From positions 17,337,501 to 17,401,500 of the forward strand of contig CM027381.1 of NCBI GenBank assembly GCA_015680905.1: 64,000 nucleotides of DNA, given 5' to 3'. The translations under genes and the position numbers were made by a program. Of the stretch, positions 35,036-45,640 are shown in pieces (within the stretch, counting starts at the first letter, position 1; the number at the start of each line of letters is the position of its first letter). The notes below the pieces were generated by a model that saw nothing but the letters and a program-made list of their open reading frames with translations, ran no database searches and was not told the origin of the DNA. This stretch comes from Coptis chinensis. Its lineage: Eukaryota; Streptophyta; Magnoliopsida; Ranunculales; Ranunculaceae.

Positions 35036-35044
35036 CTTTTTATA
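35036..35044 (-). promoter_or_regulatory. TATA box of the antisense gene
   Basis: TATAAAAAG on the minus strand, about 305 bases upstream of the proposed ATG at 34731 and followed by a CT-rich stretch usual for plant leaders. It lies inside the element, outside the LTR, so antisense transcription would not depend on the LTR promoter. This is inference from motif and position. Confidence 0.5.
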
Positions 35045-35265
35045 AGAGGGGGGGGCAAAAGGGTAATTGCAGGGGTGCTGAAATCGAGGGGACACCAAAA
35101 AGAACCAGCCAGCGAAAGACACGTGGATGCACAAGAAACGAGGGGGCAGAAGGGGAACCCGCACGCGCACTCACGAACCCAGCTGTGAGGGGAGAGGAAA
35201 GACCACGGTCGGAAGGAGGAAGGCGGCGAACTCTCGACTCCCCGATCGAGATACCATCGCGGACT

Positions 35266-35279
35266 CGAGAGGGGGCATC
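35266..35279 (+). other. Element B polypurine tract
   Basis: CGAGAGGGGGCATC lies immediately upstream of the 3' LTR; the purine run is where plus-strand DNA synthesis would be primed. Confidence 0.75.
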
Positions 35280-35650
35280 TGTAGTGGCATGATACCGTCC
35301 TGGAATATCATAGGGAGTTGGGCCGGACTTAACATAACCCACGAGGCCGCGCTGCACCAGATCGGGATGCCAGCACGTGGTCGCGGTACGGAAACCCTAC
35401 ACATGGAGGGGAGGGGACCGCGAGATAGAGGGACAGGTGGAGGGTTGAGATGAGAGAGGGAGGGGATATAAAAGTGAAGTGAGGGGAAAAGAAAGAGGGG
35501 GAAGAAAGAGAAAAAGAGGGAGGAGAGGGGTGCGGCAACACAGCCAAGAGAGAAGGCGGTGAACAGGATTGTAACCAGTGTTTGAGTTGTAACAGCTTGA
35601 ACTCAATATTTGGGTTGTAAGAGCTTGCCATTGGTATTTGTGTTGTAACA
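35280..35650 (+). repeat. Element B 3' LTR
   Basis: 371 bp, identical to 26301-26671 except for C in place of T at two sites. TATA box at 35467-35474. Followed by the right AAGGT duplication (35651-35655) and then resumed copia sequence. Confidence 0.97.
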
Positions 35651-35655
35651 AAGGT

Positions 35656-38086
35656 GTCAACTATAGTTGGGCTAGCATTTGCATTTGAGGGCTTTAGAGA
35701 ATCCCACCTCTTGTTACCAAATGGTACCCAAACTCATGTATAAAATGAGTTATATTCAAGAGTTCGAGAAGAACTTGCTAAGTTTCAACCTAGGACATAA
35801 GCATATGTGGGTACTACATTGAAACTTGAAAATGACAATAAAGAAATATTATGAATCATATCTAATGTTGGGAGCCAAAAGCTCACATTAGAAAGTATTC
35901 TCCAACCACTTGGTAGATTTGTACTACTCCACCAATGTGAGTAACTGATGTTGGGAGCAAGAAGCTCACATTAGAAAGATTATATGTGTTTTATGCATGT
36001 TTGGTTATCCTGGAGAAACTTTGTTAAGAGGAGGTCAATGACAACTCTTGCAAACATCTAAAAGTGACTGAGTTTCAGTCGTATCTTGCTGATATATATT
36101 TATTGGGAATCATAAGCTCATTTAACCATGAGTTACATGTGTATCGCTTGTTGGTAAGTAAGTTATAGCTAGATTGTTTCTTTTCTAAACGTTGAGAATA
36201 AGTTGAATAGTTTATTGCATGAAGACATTTATAGTCTTAATTATATTATTCACCCTACTGGTGGCTTGTTTAGATTTTTCTAGGTAATTAAAGATGCATT
36301 TACTAGGTGGTCAATATTTTTTATATCTTGCATGACTCTTAGCTTAAGTTGTTAACTTTAGACCCAATATATGGTAAATTGAATTGAGCTATGACTGATG
36401 ATGTCTTGACTGCAAAATTTTTGCATATTGTCAATTTAATGAGACCGACTTCTGGTCGTTAGGTGGAGAAAAACAATAGTTGCTCTAAGGAACGGCATAA
36501 AGTAATGTAGATCACGTCCTCTGTCTCATTAAGGATCCAAACAATGAATGTGACCATGAGATAAGGAGAATGATACACTTGCAAGCGGTTGCAGCGAAAA
36601 TGCCTAAGCATTTAATGATATGGTAAAGGTAATCATGAATGTGCCAGCCATAATTGATGTTCCATTTGGATGGGGTCCAAACATGGTGGCAAATGAATCT
36701 ATTATACGCTAAAAACATGGTAGACCTATAAGATCCAAAGAGAGTGCTCCTAGGAGAAGGAGAACTGAGGAAACATCTTGTTCAGATAATAGTAAGGGAA
36801 TGGCTGGAGCTCCATAAACAAATAATGAAAATGTGCAAATATCCAAATTCACTTAAATGCCTATGGTTGCCCATAGATAGGCACAATTACCTGAAAATAA
36901 AGAAATCGGTCTCAATATTCCATGCATGTTCAGATGAATTGTGGGATAGGAAAGCACTTGTCATGGATGGCATATTTAGCTATGCGGTATAGCTATTGGA
37001 ATGAACATCGAAGGACAATGGATATGATGATAATAAATTAACCATGTGTTTTGTTGATAAAGGAAATTAAGATTGGCCAATCTGGAATTTGCTATTCAAA
37101 CATAATTAAACTCTTTGAAAAACATGGTGTGGACCTATAGTAAAACCGAAGGTTGGATTTAATATAGTAGCAGTATATATAGATGGTATAAACTTGATTG
37201 GGATTCCTACAGAATTGGAGAAAATTGTTCACTATATGAAGAAAGAATTTAAAATGAAGCACGAAACTTTGTCTTGGTTTGAAAATAGAACTAATGGAGT
37301 TCTAGTAGGATTCTAGTCCATCAATACCGATATACTTAAATGGTCTTAGAACTATTTAAAAATGGACAAAGCACATGGTTGTGCGGAACTTGGATTTGGA
37401 TAAGGATCCATTTTGACCAAAGGAAGAACATGAGGAAGTTCTTAGTCTTGAAAATACTCTACTTAAGTGATATTGAAGCATTTATATATCTTGCACAGTA
37501 TGTGCACACGATCAGACATTGCATTTTATATTAGTTTCTTAAATAAGATATAATTGTGCACATACACTTAGACACTGGAATGATGTCAAACACATATTGA
37601 GATATTTTTATGGAATAACTAGTATGAAACTATTTTATTCTTGTGATTTCACTAACGACTATAATCTAGTTGGCTATACGGCTTTGGGTTATCTATCTGA
37701 CCCTCAAAAGGTCACTCTCAAACATGTTATTAACTGGGCATATTCGTAGCTCTTATCAATTACCTTTTATAACAAATGCTCCTAGCATTATATATGAAGA
37801 TAATTAATGCAGCTTGTATATATAGCCCAGATTCAAGAAGGATTTATGAAGGGAAACATGACTAAACACATTGCGCCAAAATTCTTTTACACCCACAAGC
37901 TTCAAGAGAATAACCAGATTAAAGTCAAGCAAGTTCATTCCAATGACAACCTTGTTGATCCCTTCACTAATTCACTACTGAAGCATACAATTCAAAAGCT
38001 TGATATGGGATTGGCACACGCAGAGTTCAACACCAAGCCATGTAAAGACTTGTCTTTATGAGGGAGAGTAATAGAACAAGGGGGAG
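35656..38086 (+). pseudogene. Copia integrase, RT and RNase H remnants
   Basis: Degraded copia pol. VIKDAFTRWSIFFIS (integrase core-like) lies at about 36281-36325. KHGRPIRSKESAPRRRR near 36710 is the usual integrase-RT linker. VAVYIDGINLIGIPTELEKI near 37170-37230 is the RT catalytic strand, with YID-G where YVDD is expected. RNase H blocks follow: GYLSDPQK near 37690, then IAQIQEGFMKGNMTKHIAPK, FFYTHKLQEN and HSNDNLVDPFTNSLLKHT in the frame open at 37807-38061. Stops and shifts are frequent. A purine tract (AAGGGGGAG) at about 38078-38086 precedes the 3' LTR. Confidence 0.8.
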
Positions 38087-38130
38087 TGTTATGAAAGGTG
38101 TGGGCCTCATGTGGATGCCCACCATTGACT
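38087..38130 (+). repeat. Copia 3' LTR, left part
   Basis: TGTTATGAAAGGTGTGGGCC matches the start of the 5' LTR at 24387. The repeat is broken at 38130 by the CACTA element and resumes at 45641 with ACTCCATATG, matching AGTCCATATA of the 5' LTR. The remainder runs to 45840. Confidence 0.92.
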
Positions 38131-38138
38131 CACTACAA

Positions 38139-38520
38139 CAGAGCATGGTTTTAGCAGCGCCATACTCCATCGCTAAAGGTGCTTCTGAGCGTGGCAAAAG
38201 ATCTGTCGCAACGCACTAGATGGCGTTGCAAAGGCGTGGCTAAAAAGTGCGTCTCAAATACTTAAATGCAACGCCAAAGGTGGCGTGGCAAATGTTCCTA
38301 GTTTGTTACGACGCCTGAGGGTGCTGCTAATACACTAATTCCGTTGCTACTTCATTTATTAAAATTAAATTAATTGCAAATTTTTTCAAACTATTTGCGC
38401 CAAGATGGCGCCGCAAAAAAGAAAGCTGTAACAACTAGGATGGCGTTGCAAAAGTGATACCTTTAGCTACACAACTAGGGCGTCGCCGCAAAAAGGCAAC
38501 CTTTTGCAACACTATTTCAG
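38139..38520. repeat. CACTA left subterminal repeats
   Basis: Multiple copies of short motifs in both orientations, such as GCGTGGCAAAAG, GGCGTTGCAAA, GCAACGCC and GCGCCGCAAAA. Such arrays are known binding sites for the CACTA accessory protein in the En/Spm family. The matching right array is at about 45295-45630. Confidence 0.8.
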
Positions 38521-38529
38521 TTCATGGAA

Positions 38530-39690
38530 AGTTTAAATATTTGCCTACATAGTCGCGGAAATTTAAATATTTAGTGAACATTTGGCATGGCAAAAGACGC
38601 CCAAAAATTTAGCCACACACCAAGCGTGGCAAAAGATGTCTACGTTATCAGTAGAATCAAAGCTTTTAGCTACACCAAATTTGTTCTTGAATGATATAAA
38701 CTCCTCGTGCTTTATTTGGGACGATTTAGCATTGCAAATGGTGCAATTCATACATATACATGTACATTTCCATTTACATAATCCTACCCAAAACAATTTT
38801 TATAGAACACGAACCCTATAACAATTCACCACAAATCATAACAAAATGAATTTCATTACTAAATCATTCAATACAAAAGATCTTAAAGAATTCACATAAC
38901 TATTTTTTGCGAAAAAACATCGTCTCACATAATCTTAACAACGTTTAACTAAATTTAGACGAAATATTCAAAACTAAAATTCCACAAATAATGTCTATAA
39001 TATGAGCAGCATCCACTCGGAGCTTCTTCTTGATTCTACTACTTCTGGCGACCAATCGACCAATCTGGCACAACAAATTAAAAAAAAAAAAAACACGTAA
39101 GTAAATTTATTAGAAATATTAATAAACCTAATATACAAGTTGGCAATGCATGTGAAACTATGCACCTCCTATATGCGTAAATTGGTGCCCATGGCCAAAA
39201 GCTTAGAAAGAACTTATCAAAGTTATAACTTCATCACATTCATGAAGGTACATCAAATAAGAAGACAAAAATAGCCAAAAACTAATAGATTTTGAACTAA
39301 ATTGTACATGTAAATGCCAAACCATTAAAAAACCTCGTGTCATAAAATTATCACCAATGAAACAATAAAATAAGCAAGGCTAAACATCAAGTAAATCAAG
39401 CAAACAAGCTCAACTACAAAAAGCAGTTCCAACAGATGGCAGAGTCAGATGTAAAGGTATCGACCAACCTATAATGAGATTTTTAACCCCCTACCTATGA
39501 TTTAGGAGTCAAGAAGTCCTGCCTTCGGCTATTCCTTCTATCCTTGCTACTCTTGTTTAACAAACAAGAGCGGAATATCCTTTGTCCTAACCTTTATCCT
39601 TCGGCTATTCCTTCTATCCTTTGCAACTATTTTAAAAGTACCAAGTTCTACTCAAAGAAGTTTATCAGAAGAAAACTTACAATTTCATAC
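38530..39690. other. CACTA interior without recognised genes, left
   Basis: AT-rich, no supported coding region. A 24-base direct repeat containing CCTTCGGCTATTCCTTCTAT occurs at about 39522 and 39598. ATG-started frames here are short and unrecognised. Confidence 0.5.
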
Positions 39691-40450
39691 CTCCGATGTC
39701 CCATGGCCAAAAGCGAGAATCAGATATAGTGTTTCAAAAATAACAGAGGAATCTATATGCTCATAGTTGTAGAGCTCCCCCAAGAAACACATATGTGCAA
39801 TGCGTCTTTTGCTTTAAAACTATAATCGCTCAACTCTAAACCCAATCTAATCTCCTCCGAACCTGAAATAATCATAACAATCTATAAGAAAGCTAGGACA
39901 AAGTAAAGGTATACACATAACAATGATCAACCTGATATAACTCAAGAACCGCAATTAATCACGTTTGAATATCCCTATTTTTAATAGTAACACTTGATTG
40001 TCAAGTGAAAGCCTAACTATGGGTGAGTCTGCATGTTGTGAGTGTGTGATTGTCAAGTGTCCAGTAGCTCAACTAGTCATGGCCCTGGTGGTTGTATTAG
40101 GAGGTCTTGGGTTCGATTTCCACTTACATCAGGTTTGGGGTTTCAATTTCTTTACACCTAGTTGCTTGGGCTGTAAGCATCAACCTCTATTATAAAGAGG
40201 TTTTTTGTTAGAGAGAGAGAATAGGAACCTACCTTGTCCACAACCGCCACAAAGAAAATTCATCATGATAACGACTTCGCACCAATTTGTAAAAGCGCGA
40301 AGCAATCGTGAAACTTGGCTATATTTTCCTTGTGAACTTTCATAAAACATTTTATGAGGTATGGTTCGCATTCATTCCGGGCAATTCTGTACGAATCGTC
40401 TCGAATATGCTCAATGGAGGATTTGTCCAGTCCGTGAAAAGCAGCTTTCT
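39691..40450 (-). pseudogene. UPF2: UPF2-like gene fragment (two exons and an intron) captured by the CACTA
   Basis: UPF2 is an exon-junction-linked factor of nonsense-mediated mRNA decay; its third MIF4G domain contacts UPF3. On the minus strand, 40450-40233 reads LDKSSIEHI, NECEPYLIKCFMKVHK and, with small shifts, VAVVDK, ending at a GT splice donor. The next exon, 39862-39691, starts after TTTCAG and reads EEIRLGLELSDYS. After a shift it reads CFLGELYNYEHIDSSVIFET and LYLILAFGHGTSE, then a GT donor. The order and splice sites match the third MIF4G region of plant UPF2. Upstream and downstream exons were not found. Frame breaks and absence of a start make it a dead fragment, taken up as genomic DNA because the intron is kept. 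Confidence 0.8.
40056..40210 (+). repeat. tRNA-derived SINE-like repeat
   Basis: CCAGTAGCTCAACTAGTCAT (A-box-like) at about 40061 and GGGTTCGATTTCC (B-box-like) at about 40109, spaced as in a tRNA gene. An unrelated tail follows. It lies in the retained UPF2-like intron. It is not a functional tRNA because no cloverleaf closes. Confidence 0.55.
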
Positions 40451-43060
40451 AATATACTACAAAAAGAAAAAGAACAAAGGGGAAGAAAAACATTTTAAGA
40501 AAGCTATAAAATCTGCGGTTCTTTGTCAAAGGAAAAAATCCACATGACCACATTGGTGAACGTATTAGCTGATTCATATCAAGTCAAACGTAAGCTATAC
40601 CGATGCAAAAAGTGGATGGGTTTTAGACACTTTCAGCAGATCTTTCGTGGTTTGCCTGCAGATAATAAAAGCGTTTTTCAACAAGGGTGCGTAATACTAG
40701 TTAACCCACAAAACTAAGATTAAACATATAAACGGGAGAAAATCTACCAAAATACATTTATAAGATACACTGAAACTTGTCACTAAATATTAAATAAAAC
40801 AATATTAACTTTGAGCAACGAACTAAAGGTAGACAAGTTGCGGGGAGCAGTCATGGTTGATCCAGACTTAATTTGTTCACTTGAGAACTCTCAGTAATCA
40901 ATGGCCTAATGGATCTGTGGTCAGTTTTTAACACACCAGATGATGTTTCCACCCGGTGAGTAGATGGAGAATGGAGGGTCAGATACAACAATTATAGGCA
41001 CACCATGACCTTGGGACTATTAACATACCACCAGCAGTCCCACAAGGAGCTGCTTGTGTCACTTCTCACCTACCTACGGCCACCATCCCTCAGGATGACA
41101 TCTTGCCAGATTGTGTCATCCATACCCTCTCCATACAGAGAAGAGTAGACCATGTCTGTGCCGGCTAGAAATCTATACTAAAAAGAACATAAACCTCCCC
41201 TATATAGAGGTTCTTAGATCGTGGGGTCCCAACTGTCCCTTAGAAATCTAACAGTGATAAAAGAACAAAACTCACCCTCTATTTTTTAATATATTACAAT
41301 ACACTCACGGAGGTTACGAAGAAGTACCAGTGAGCTGAGAAGAACCTGCATCGGAGAAACTTACCAGAAAGAATACAATTAAGCCCTCATCTTTTGGAAC
41401 TACATCCATGACTGTAGAACTAGGGCTTGATGGAGACGCTGCGCGTTCTACTTCAAGGTCACCCTCTTCATCCCTTCCTTCTTCAATAATGACTGAAATC
41501 TTCAGCCCTAACAAAATTTCCAATGGAACCAATCGGCCTGATTACGTGGGTTTTTGCTTTGCATCTGTTCAAGGAAAGGTTCACTTCATTGAGGTATATG
41601 GATGATGAAAGCTGCTTGTTCCCACACTTCCGTCGTATATAAGCAGCCCTTCATAACCATTGGAGTAGCAAAAATTCAGAGCTAATGTCACAACAAAGAG
41701 AATACAGAGGGTACATTTATAAAGAGCGGATGCATCGACCGCATAAGCGGACAAATAAATTACCACTCATCCAATATCTTGCTAAGTTCCTCTGCCCAAA
41801 ATGAAGTGTTCCACGTTTTCATTTGCTGTACATGCAATAGGGTTCATTCCATTATCAATAATTTATATGGGACAACACTACAGGGAAATATCAATGTCAG
41901 GCAGTGGATATGAAGCTAGAAATGAGATTTGAAGAGCACAAACAAGAAAGAGCATTTGACAAACAAATACTTCTATTGGACACATACCACAAGAGTTAGG
42001 ACTAAGGAAAAAAAAATCACAAAATAAGAATTATTAGTCACTTCATGACAAGGCTCTCATATTAGATTGATAATTTGTCTCATTTATTATTGGAATCATA
42101 CATCTCCCAATCTTGTTCTACCAAATTCGTCCTATTAGAACATTCATGTAATTAAACTTACCTTAAATAGTAGGCTTTGTATCTTTCTTTGGACCTTCTT
42201 TGAAGAGAACCCGACAAGCCATTCTTGAATCAAAAAATGTCCGTAACTAGATGAACAACCAACAAATCATAATCATAAGGTGAGTATCAACATAATTTAC
42301 TCAAGAAAAGAGATAGAAAAAACAAAATGATAAAACAAATCCTAAGACCTCAAGAATTCTAATCAAGATCTAAGCCAAGCAACAATTACATGCTTTTGCA
42401 TCAAATCCCAACCCAAGTAATACACAAATTTTACAGATATACACTTTCAAGAATTCTCAAAAGTCAAATATGAAGTCGTCACCATGTTGTGAATGTTGTC
42501 CTTCCATTGTTGACCCAAGTACCGTTTTATTTTTCCCCACATAATCATATGTTTTGCATTGAGTTTTACAGTTTTACACAAAGGCAGAGACAAACACCAT
42601 CACCGTAAAGGGGACGATTTAAAAAACACGGACTCAACATCCCCAGAGACCCAAAAAACAACACCACCACATGCTACAAATGCTAAGCAAAAATGTAAAG
42701 GAATATTAAAAGAAAGAAGAACCAACCTGAAGAATGAATGTTTCCGACTTTTATTCTCTAGTAGTAATTTCAGATTCTACACCTGTAAAATAAATTAAAA
42801 GAACCAACCAGAAAAATTAACCCAAAAAGAATCCAAAACTAAAACCAATTAACCCCGAAAAGAGTAGCAACCAAAAACTCGAAGCTTGGCCGGTTGATTG
42901 GCACTTAGTCCAATTGAAGTGAAAGTGTAGGGCGCTAAGAAATATATGCAATTGAATCTTTATTCTGATGGTTTTTCTTTTGGGTTTTCTTTCCGTCCTT
43001 ATGCTCAACCGCCCCGCCTTTTGCCTGGTGCTCATGACGAGCTACGGATAACGAGGCCAC
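40451..43060. other. CACTA interior, middle part, unrecognised
   Basis: No gene is confirmed. Several minus-strand stretches look exon-like. One ends at a clear donor (AAG|GTAAGT) near 42165; another small frame at 42817-43035 starts MSTRQKAGRLSIRTERKPKR and is cut on its upstream side by the RH5 insertion. They may be further captured exons, but no homology could be recognised by eye. Confidence 0.35.
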
Positions 43061-43077
43061 CTTCACAACCTATTATT
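43061..43077. repeat. Left 17-bp direct repeat of the RH5 retrocopy
   Basis: CTTCACAACCTATTATT here and at 45026-45042 are identical and bracket the RH5 copy exactly. A run rich in T and A (TTATTTTATTTTTTAAAATA) follows the left copy, which is an A-rich tail when read on the RH5 strand. Direct repeats of this length plus an A-rich tail are the signature of LINE-mediated retroposition. Confidence 0.85.
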
Positions 43078-43367
43078 TTATTTTATTTTTTAAAATAAAA
43101 AAAAACTGACTGTGCTCACCAAACTATTACAATAAGAATGTCAAAAAAATTCTTCAGATTACACAAAAATTCTAGCTCAGTAAGCATCTTCTAGTGTAGC
43201 ATTCCACTTGTGCCTCTTAAACACAGCCACTGGAGCTCAGATATGAGGTTAATGTTCCGCAGTAAGACGATATGAAGTGTTTACACCCAAGGTAAGCCAA
43301 CTTTTATGGCATGCCACTGATTTGTCCATTACAGAAAAGAATGAGAGATTATAGAGATTGCAGACAC

Positions 43368-44902
43368 CTAATCTTCACCATCAGAGTCGTTGAAGGTGAT
43401 CTTTTTCGACTTGGGAGCATCTGCAGATATTTCTTTGAAGTGGGCTCCATACAGCTTGGATTCCTTTTTCTTCACATGAGTACCAAATTTCATAAGATCA
43501 GTAGGCACAAGCTGTCCGGCTTCTCTGAGCACATTCACCAGCTCCCCAGCAAGGCCCTTGTTTTCTTGCATGAAGAAGGTGTGTGCAACACCTTTCTTAC
43601 CGGCTCGACCGGTCCTCCCTATCCCGTGCCGTAATAATCTTACGTAAGAGGGGAAACCGTAGTTGATAACCACTTCCACATCAGGAATATCCAATCCCCG
43701 AGCAGCTACATCAGTAGCAACCATTAAAGGGCAAATCCCATCCTTGAATAGTGAGAGTGCATTGGTACGATCCCGTTGAGCTTTGTCTCCATGTACAGAA
43801 ACAGCCTTCCAACCCCTCTTTTGGAGCATATTTTCAACACGAGCTGCTTCCTTCTTGTACAAGACAAATACTAATACTCTATTCTTTTGCGACTTGTGGT
43901 ATTTTTCAAGCAAAGTGACCAAACGTGCATCGCGAGATCTATCATCCAAGACCTCTACTATCTGCATGACATCATGGTTAGCGGACAAATCCTCGAGCCT
44001 ACAACAACCTTAACAGGATTTGGGTCCATGAACTCTTGAGCTAATCGATGGATGTAAGGAGGCCATGTTGCCTTTGAACATTACCATCGGCGGATAGAGG
44101 GCGTCGGCTCAATATAGAACGGACTTCCGGTTCAAATCCCATGTCAAGCATTCGATCCGCTTCATCTAGAACCACATATGATACCTCCTTTAAGCAGCAA
44201 AACCCCATCTCAATCGGATCTTTCAAACGCCGTGGGTTCCGATAACAATATCAACGCCACCTTCGGAGATGAAATTTGAGGTCCTTTGGAAGTTCCTCCA
44301 TACACGCAAACCGAGCTCACGCCCACGGGATTTTCCTAGCTTCACGAGGGACATCTGCAATTTCTTTGAGCTAGTTCCCTAGTCGGTGAGAGGACAAGGC
44401 GAGAGGATTGATCTCTTCTTTCTTCCCGTTAAAGCCTTATATGCATAAGAGCTTTGGAACCCCAAACGCCAACGCTTTTGCGAGCCATGGCAGCAATCCC
44501 AATAAAATCACGACCATCTAAAAGAAAAGGCCAAGCATGAGACTGAATTGGAGAAGGCTTATTAAACCCCTTACAACACTCTAATACTTCCTCGGGAAGT
44601 TTCGCTTCATCGAACGAGCTCAAAGCCGTATACTTCACTTCCTTCACATCATTCCCAGACACAAACACTTCCTTCCCTCCTCCTATTTCCACGTCATCCT
44701 CTCCACTCTTCTTTTTCTTGATGGCGTCATCTTCTGGATCATCAATTTTAAGCTTTCTTTTTAAGTTGGCGGCTTCGGTTGGTGTATCTTCTTGTTGTGC
44801 TTTCTCTTCTTCGAGGCTTTTCTTGTGTTTGTTTTTCTTCTTTTTTTTTCGCCTTTTTTGTCTCCAAGGTGGAATCTTGTATTGGAGATTCTTCGTCGCC
44901 AT
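43368..44902 (-). pseudogene. RH5: DEAD-box RNA helicase 5 (RH5/STRS1-like) processed retrocopy
   Basis: RH5-type helicases unwind RNA with ATP and act in the nucleus/nucleolus. Read leftward from the ATG at 44900-44902: a Lys-rich N-terminus (WRQKRRKKKKKNKHKKSLEE), the Q-motif region (FNKPSPIQSHAWPFLLDGRD), DEAD box in [26 protein letters not shown], motif V region ATDVAARGLDIPDVEVVINY and GRTGRAGKKGVAHTFF. The C-terminus is FGTHVKKKESKLYGAHFKEI to ITFNDSDGED. About 511 codons lie in one stretch with no intron. The Walker A motif (normally ATGSGKT) is destroyed by small indels near 44480. Frames also shift throughout 44226-44480, near 44050-44080 and 43990, and motif VI has lost its HR. The copy is dead. 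UTR-like sequence flanks it (44903-45025 and 43078-43367). Confidence 0.88.
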
Positions 44903-45025
44903 TTTGTTATTCTTTATTTTCTCGTTTTCCTGCTTTACGAGTTCCTCATTGTGAATCAAGAAATAAACTAAAAACTTTCTTCTCACCGGGGTGGTGAAGT
45001 TTCTTCTAGGGTTTAGCACGAGTTT

Positions 45026-45042
45026 CTTCACAACCTATTATT
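45026..45042. repeat. Right 17-bp direct repeat of the RH5 retrocopy
   Basis: Identical to 43061-43077. The 5' end of the RH5 copy (minus strand) abuts it, starting AAACTCGTGCTAAACCC. Confidence 0.85.
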
Positions 45043-45640
45043 GACGAGAGAGTACAACGTACTATGAACACCAACAAAATTCAAAAGGCTCTTTTACTAT
45101 CTCTCGTTAACCTGGGTTTTCAATATGGTGGGCGGCAAAGAAGAGAAAAAAGATGAGAAAAAATAAACCCAATTTAGGTTTTGGATTTTACTTTTTTATT
45201 TTTTTTGGTTTTTTTGGGAGCCAACAATAAAAATAGGCCCATAAATAAAAAAAACCTTTAGAAGAAATTAACTCCATACATAAAAAGTCCAATAGCAACG
45301 CTTCTCTAGCTGCAACACATACTACATCCAATAAGACATGGACATTTACAAAAGGTTTTACAACGAAAAGTGGCGCCACAAATGATTGAGTTAACTTTAA
45401 CAACAATGGGCGGTAAATGATAAAGCCCTCTATAAAAATTGCATTTTCTGTTTTTTGAAAAAAAAAATTATAACTATTTGCCACGCAAGAGGTGTCACAA
45501 TAAATAAATTTATGTACAGTTAAGCTAATAGCACAACAAACCTTTAGCAGCCCCATATGGCGTTGCAATAGGTGACCTTTAACAACAATTTTTTGGCGTT
45601 GCAAAAGGGTGCGCTGCAAAAGACCCCTTTTGTTGTAGTG

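Larger units (their letters stand above)
26301..35650 (+). mobile_element. Element B: young GC-rich Tat-type Ty3-gypsy element with antisense gene
   Basis: The 9350-bp element has two 371-bp LTRs that differ at only two positions (T versus C at 26376 and 26405), and a perfect 5-bp target duplication. Order: LTR, primer site, gag, protease, RT, RNase H, second RNase H, integrase, a non-coding gap, a minus-strand spliced accessory gene, purine tract, LTR. It is markedly more GC-rich than its surroundings. At a commonly used plant rate (about 1.3e-8 per site per year) two differences mean about 0.2 million years. Despite this, gag and pol are broken by many small frameshifts. Confidence 0.95.
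38131..45640. mobile_element. CACTA (En/Spm-type) transposon carrying host sequences
   Basis: The 7510-bp element starts CACTACAACA and ends TGTTGTAGTG, perfect 10-bp terminal inverted repeats, with 3-bp target duplication ACT (38128-38130 and 45641-45643). Both ends carry subterminal repeats of a GCGTTGCAAA / GCGTGGCAAAAG type in both orientations, about 380 bases on the left and 350 on the right. No CACTA transposase was recognised, so it looks non-autonomous. The interior holds two exons of a UPF2-like gene, a tRNA-like SINE, and an intronless RH5 helicase copy, all on the minus strand apart from the SINE. Confidence 0.92.

Noticed and set aside
34546-35058. 170-codon minus-strand frame with hydrophobic start, considered as a membrane or signal-bearing protein
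   Set aside because: Its first half is pyrimidine-rich leader upstream of the proposed ATG at 34731; only its last part overlaps the accessory gene.
42817-43035. Small membrane-protein gene on the minus strand
   Set aside because: A hydrophobic tail is present, but the frame is short, unrecognised and cut off upstream by the RH5 insertion; mentioned only as possible captured exon.
43368-44902. Functional RH5 helicase gene
   Set aside because: Walker A is destroyed, several frame shifts occur between 43990 and 44480, motif VI is altered, and there is no intron; it is a retrocopy pseudogene.
38131-45640. Native UPF2-RH5 gene cluster in which the CACTA ends are coincidental
   Set aside because: Perfect TIRs, subterminal repeats and the 3-bp duplication in the middle of a copia LTR define one transposed unit.
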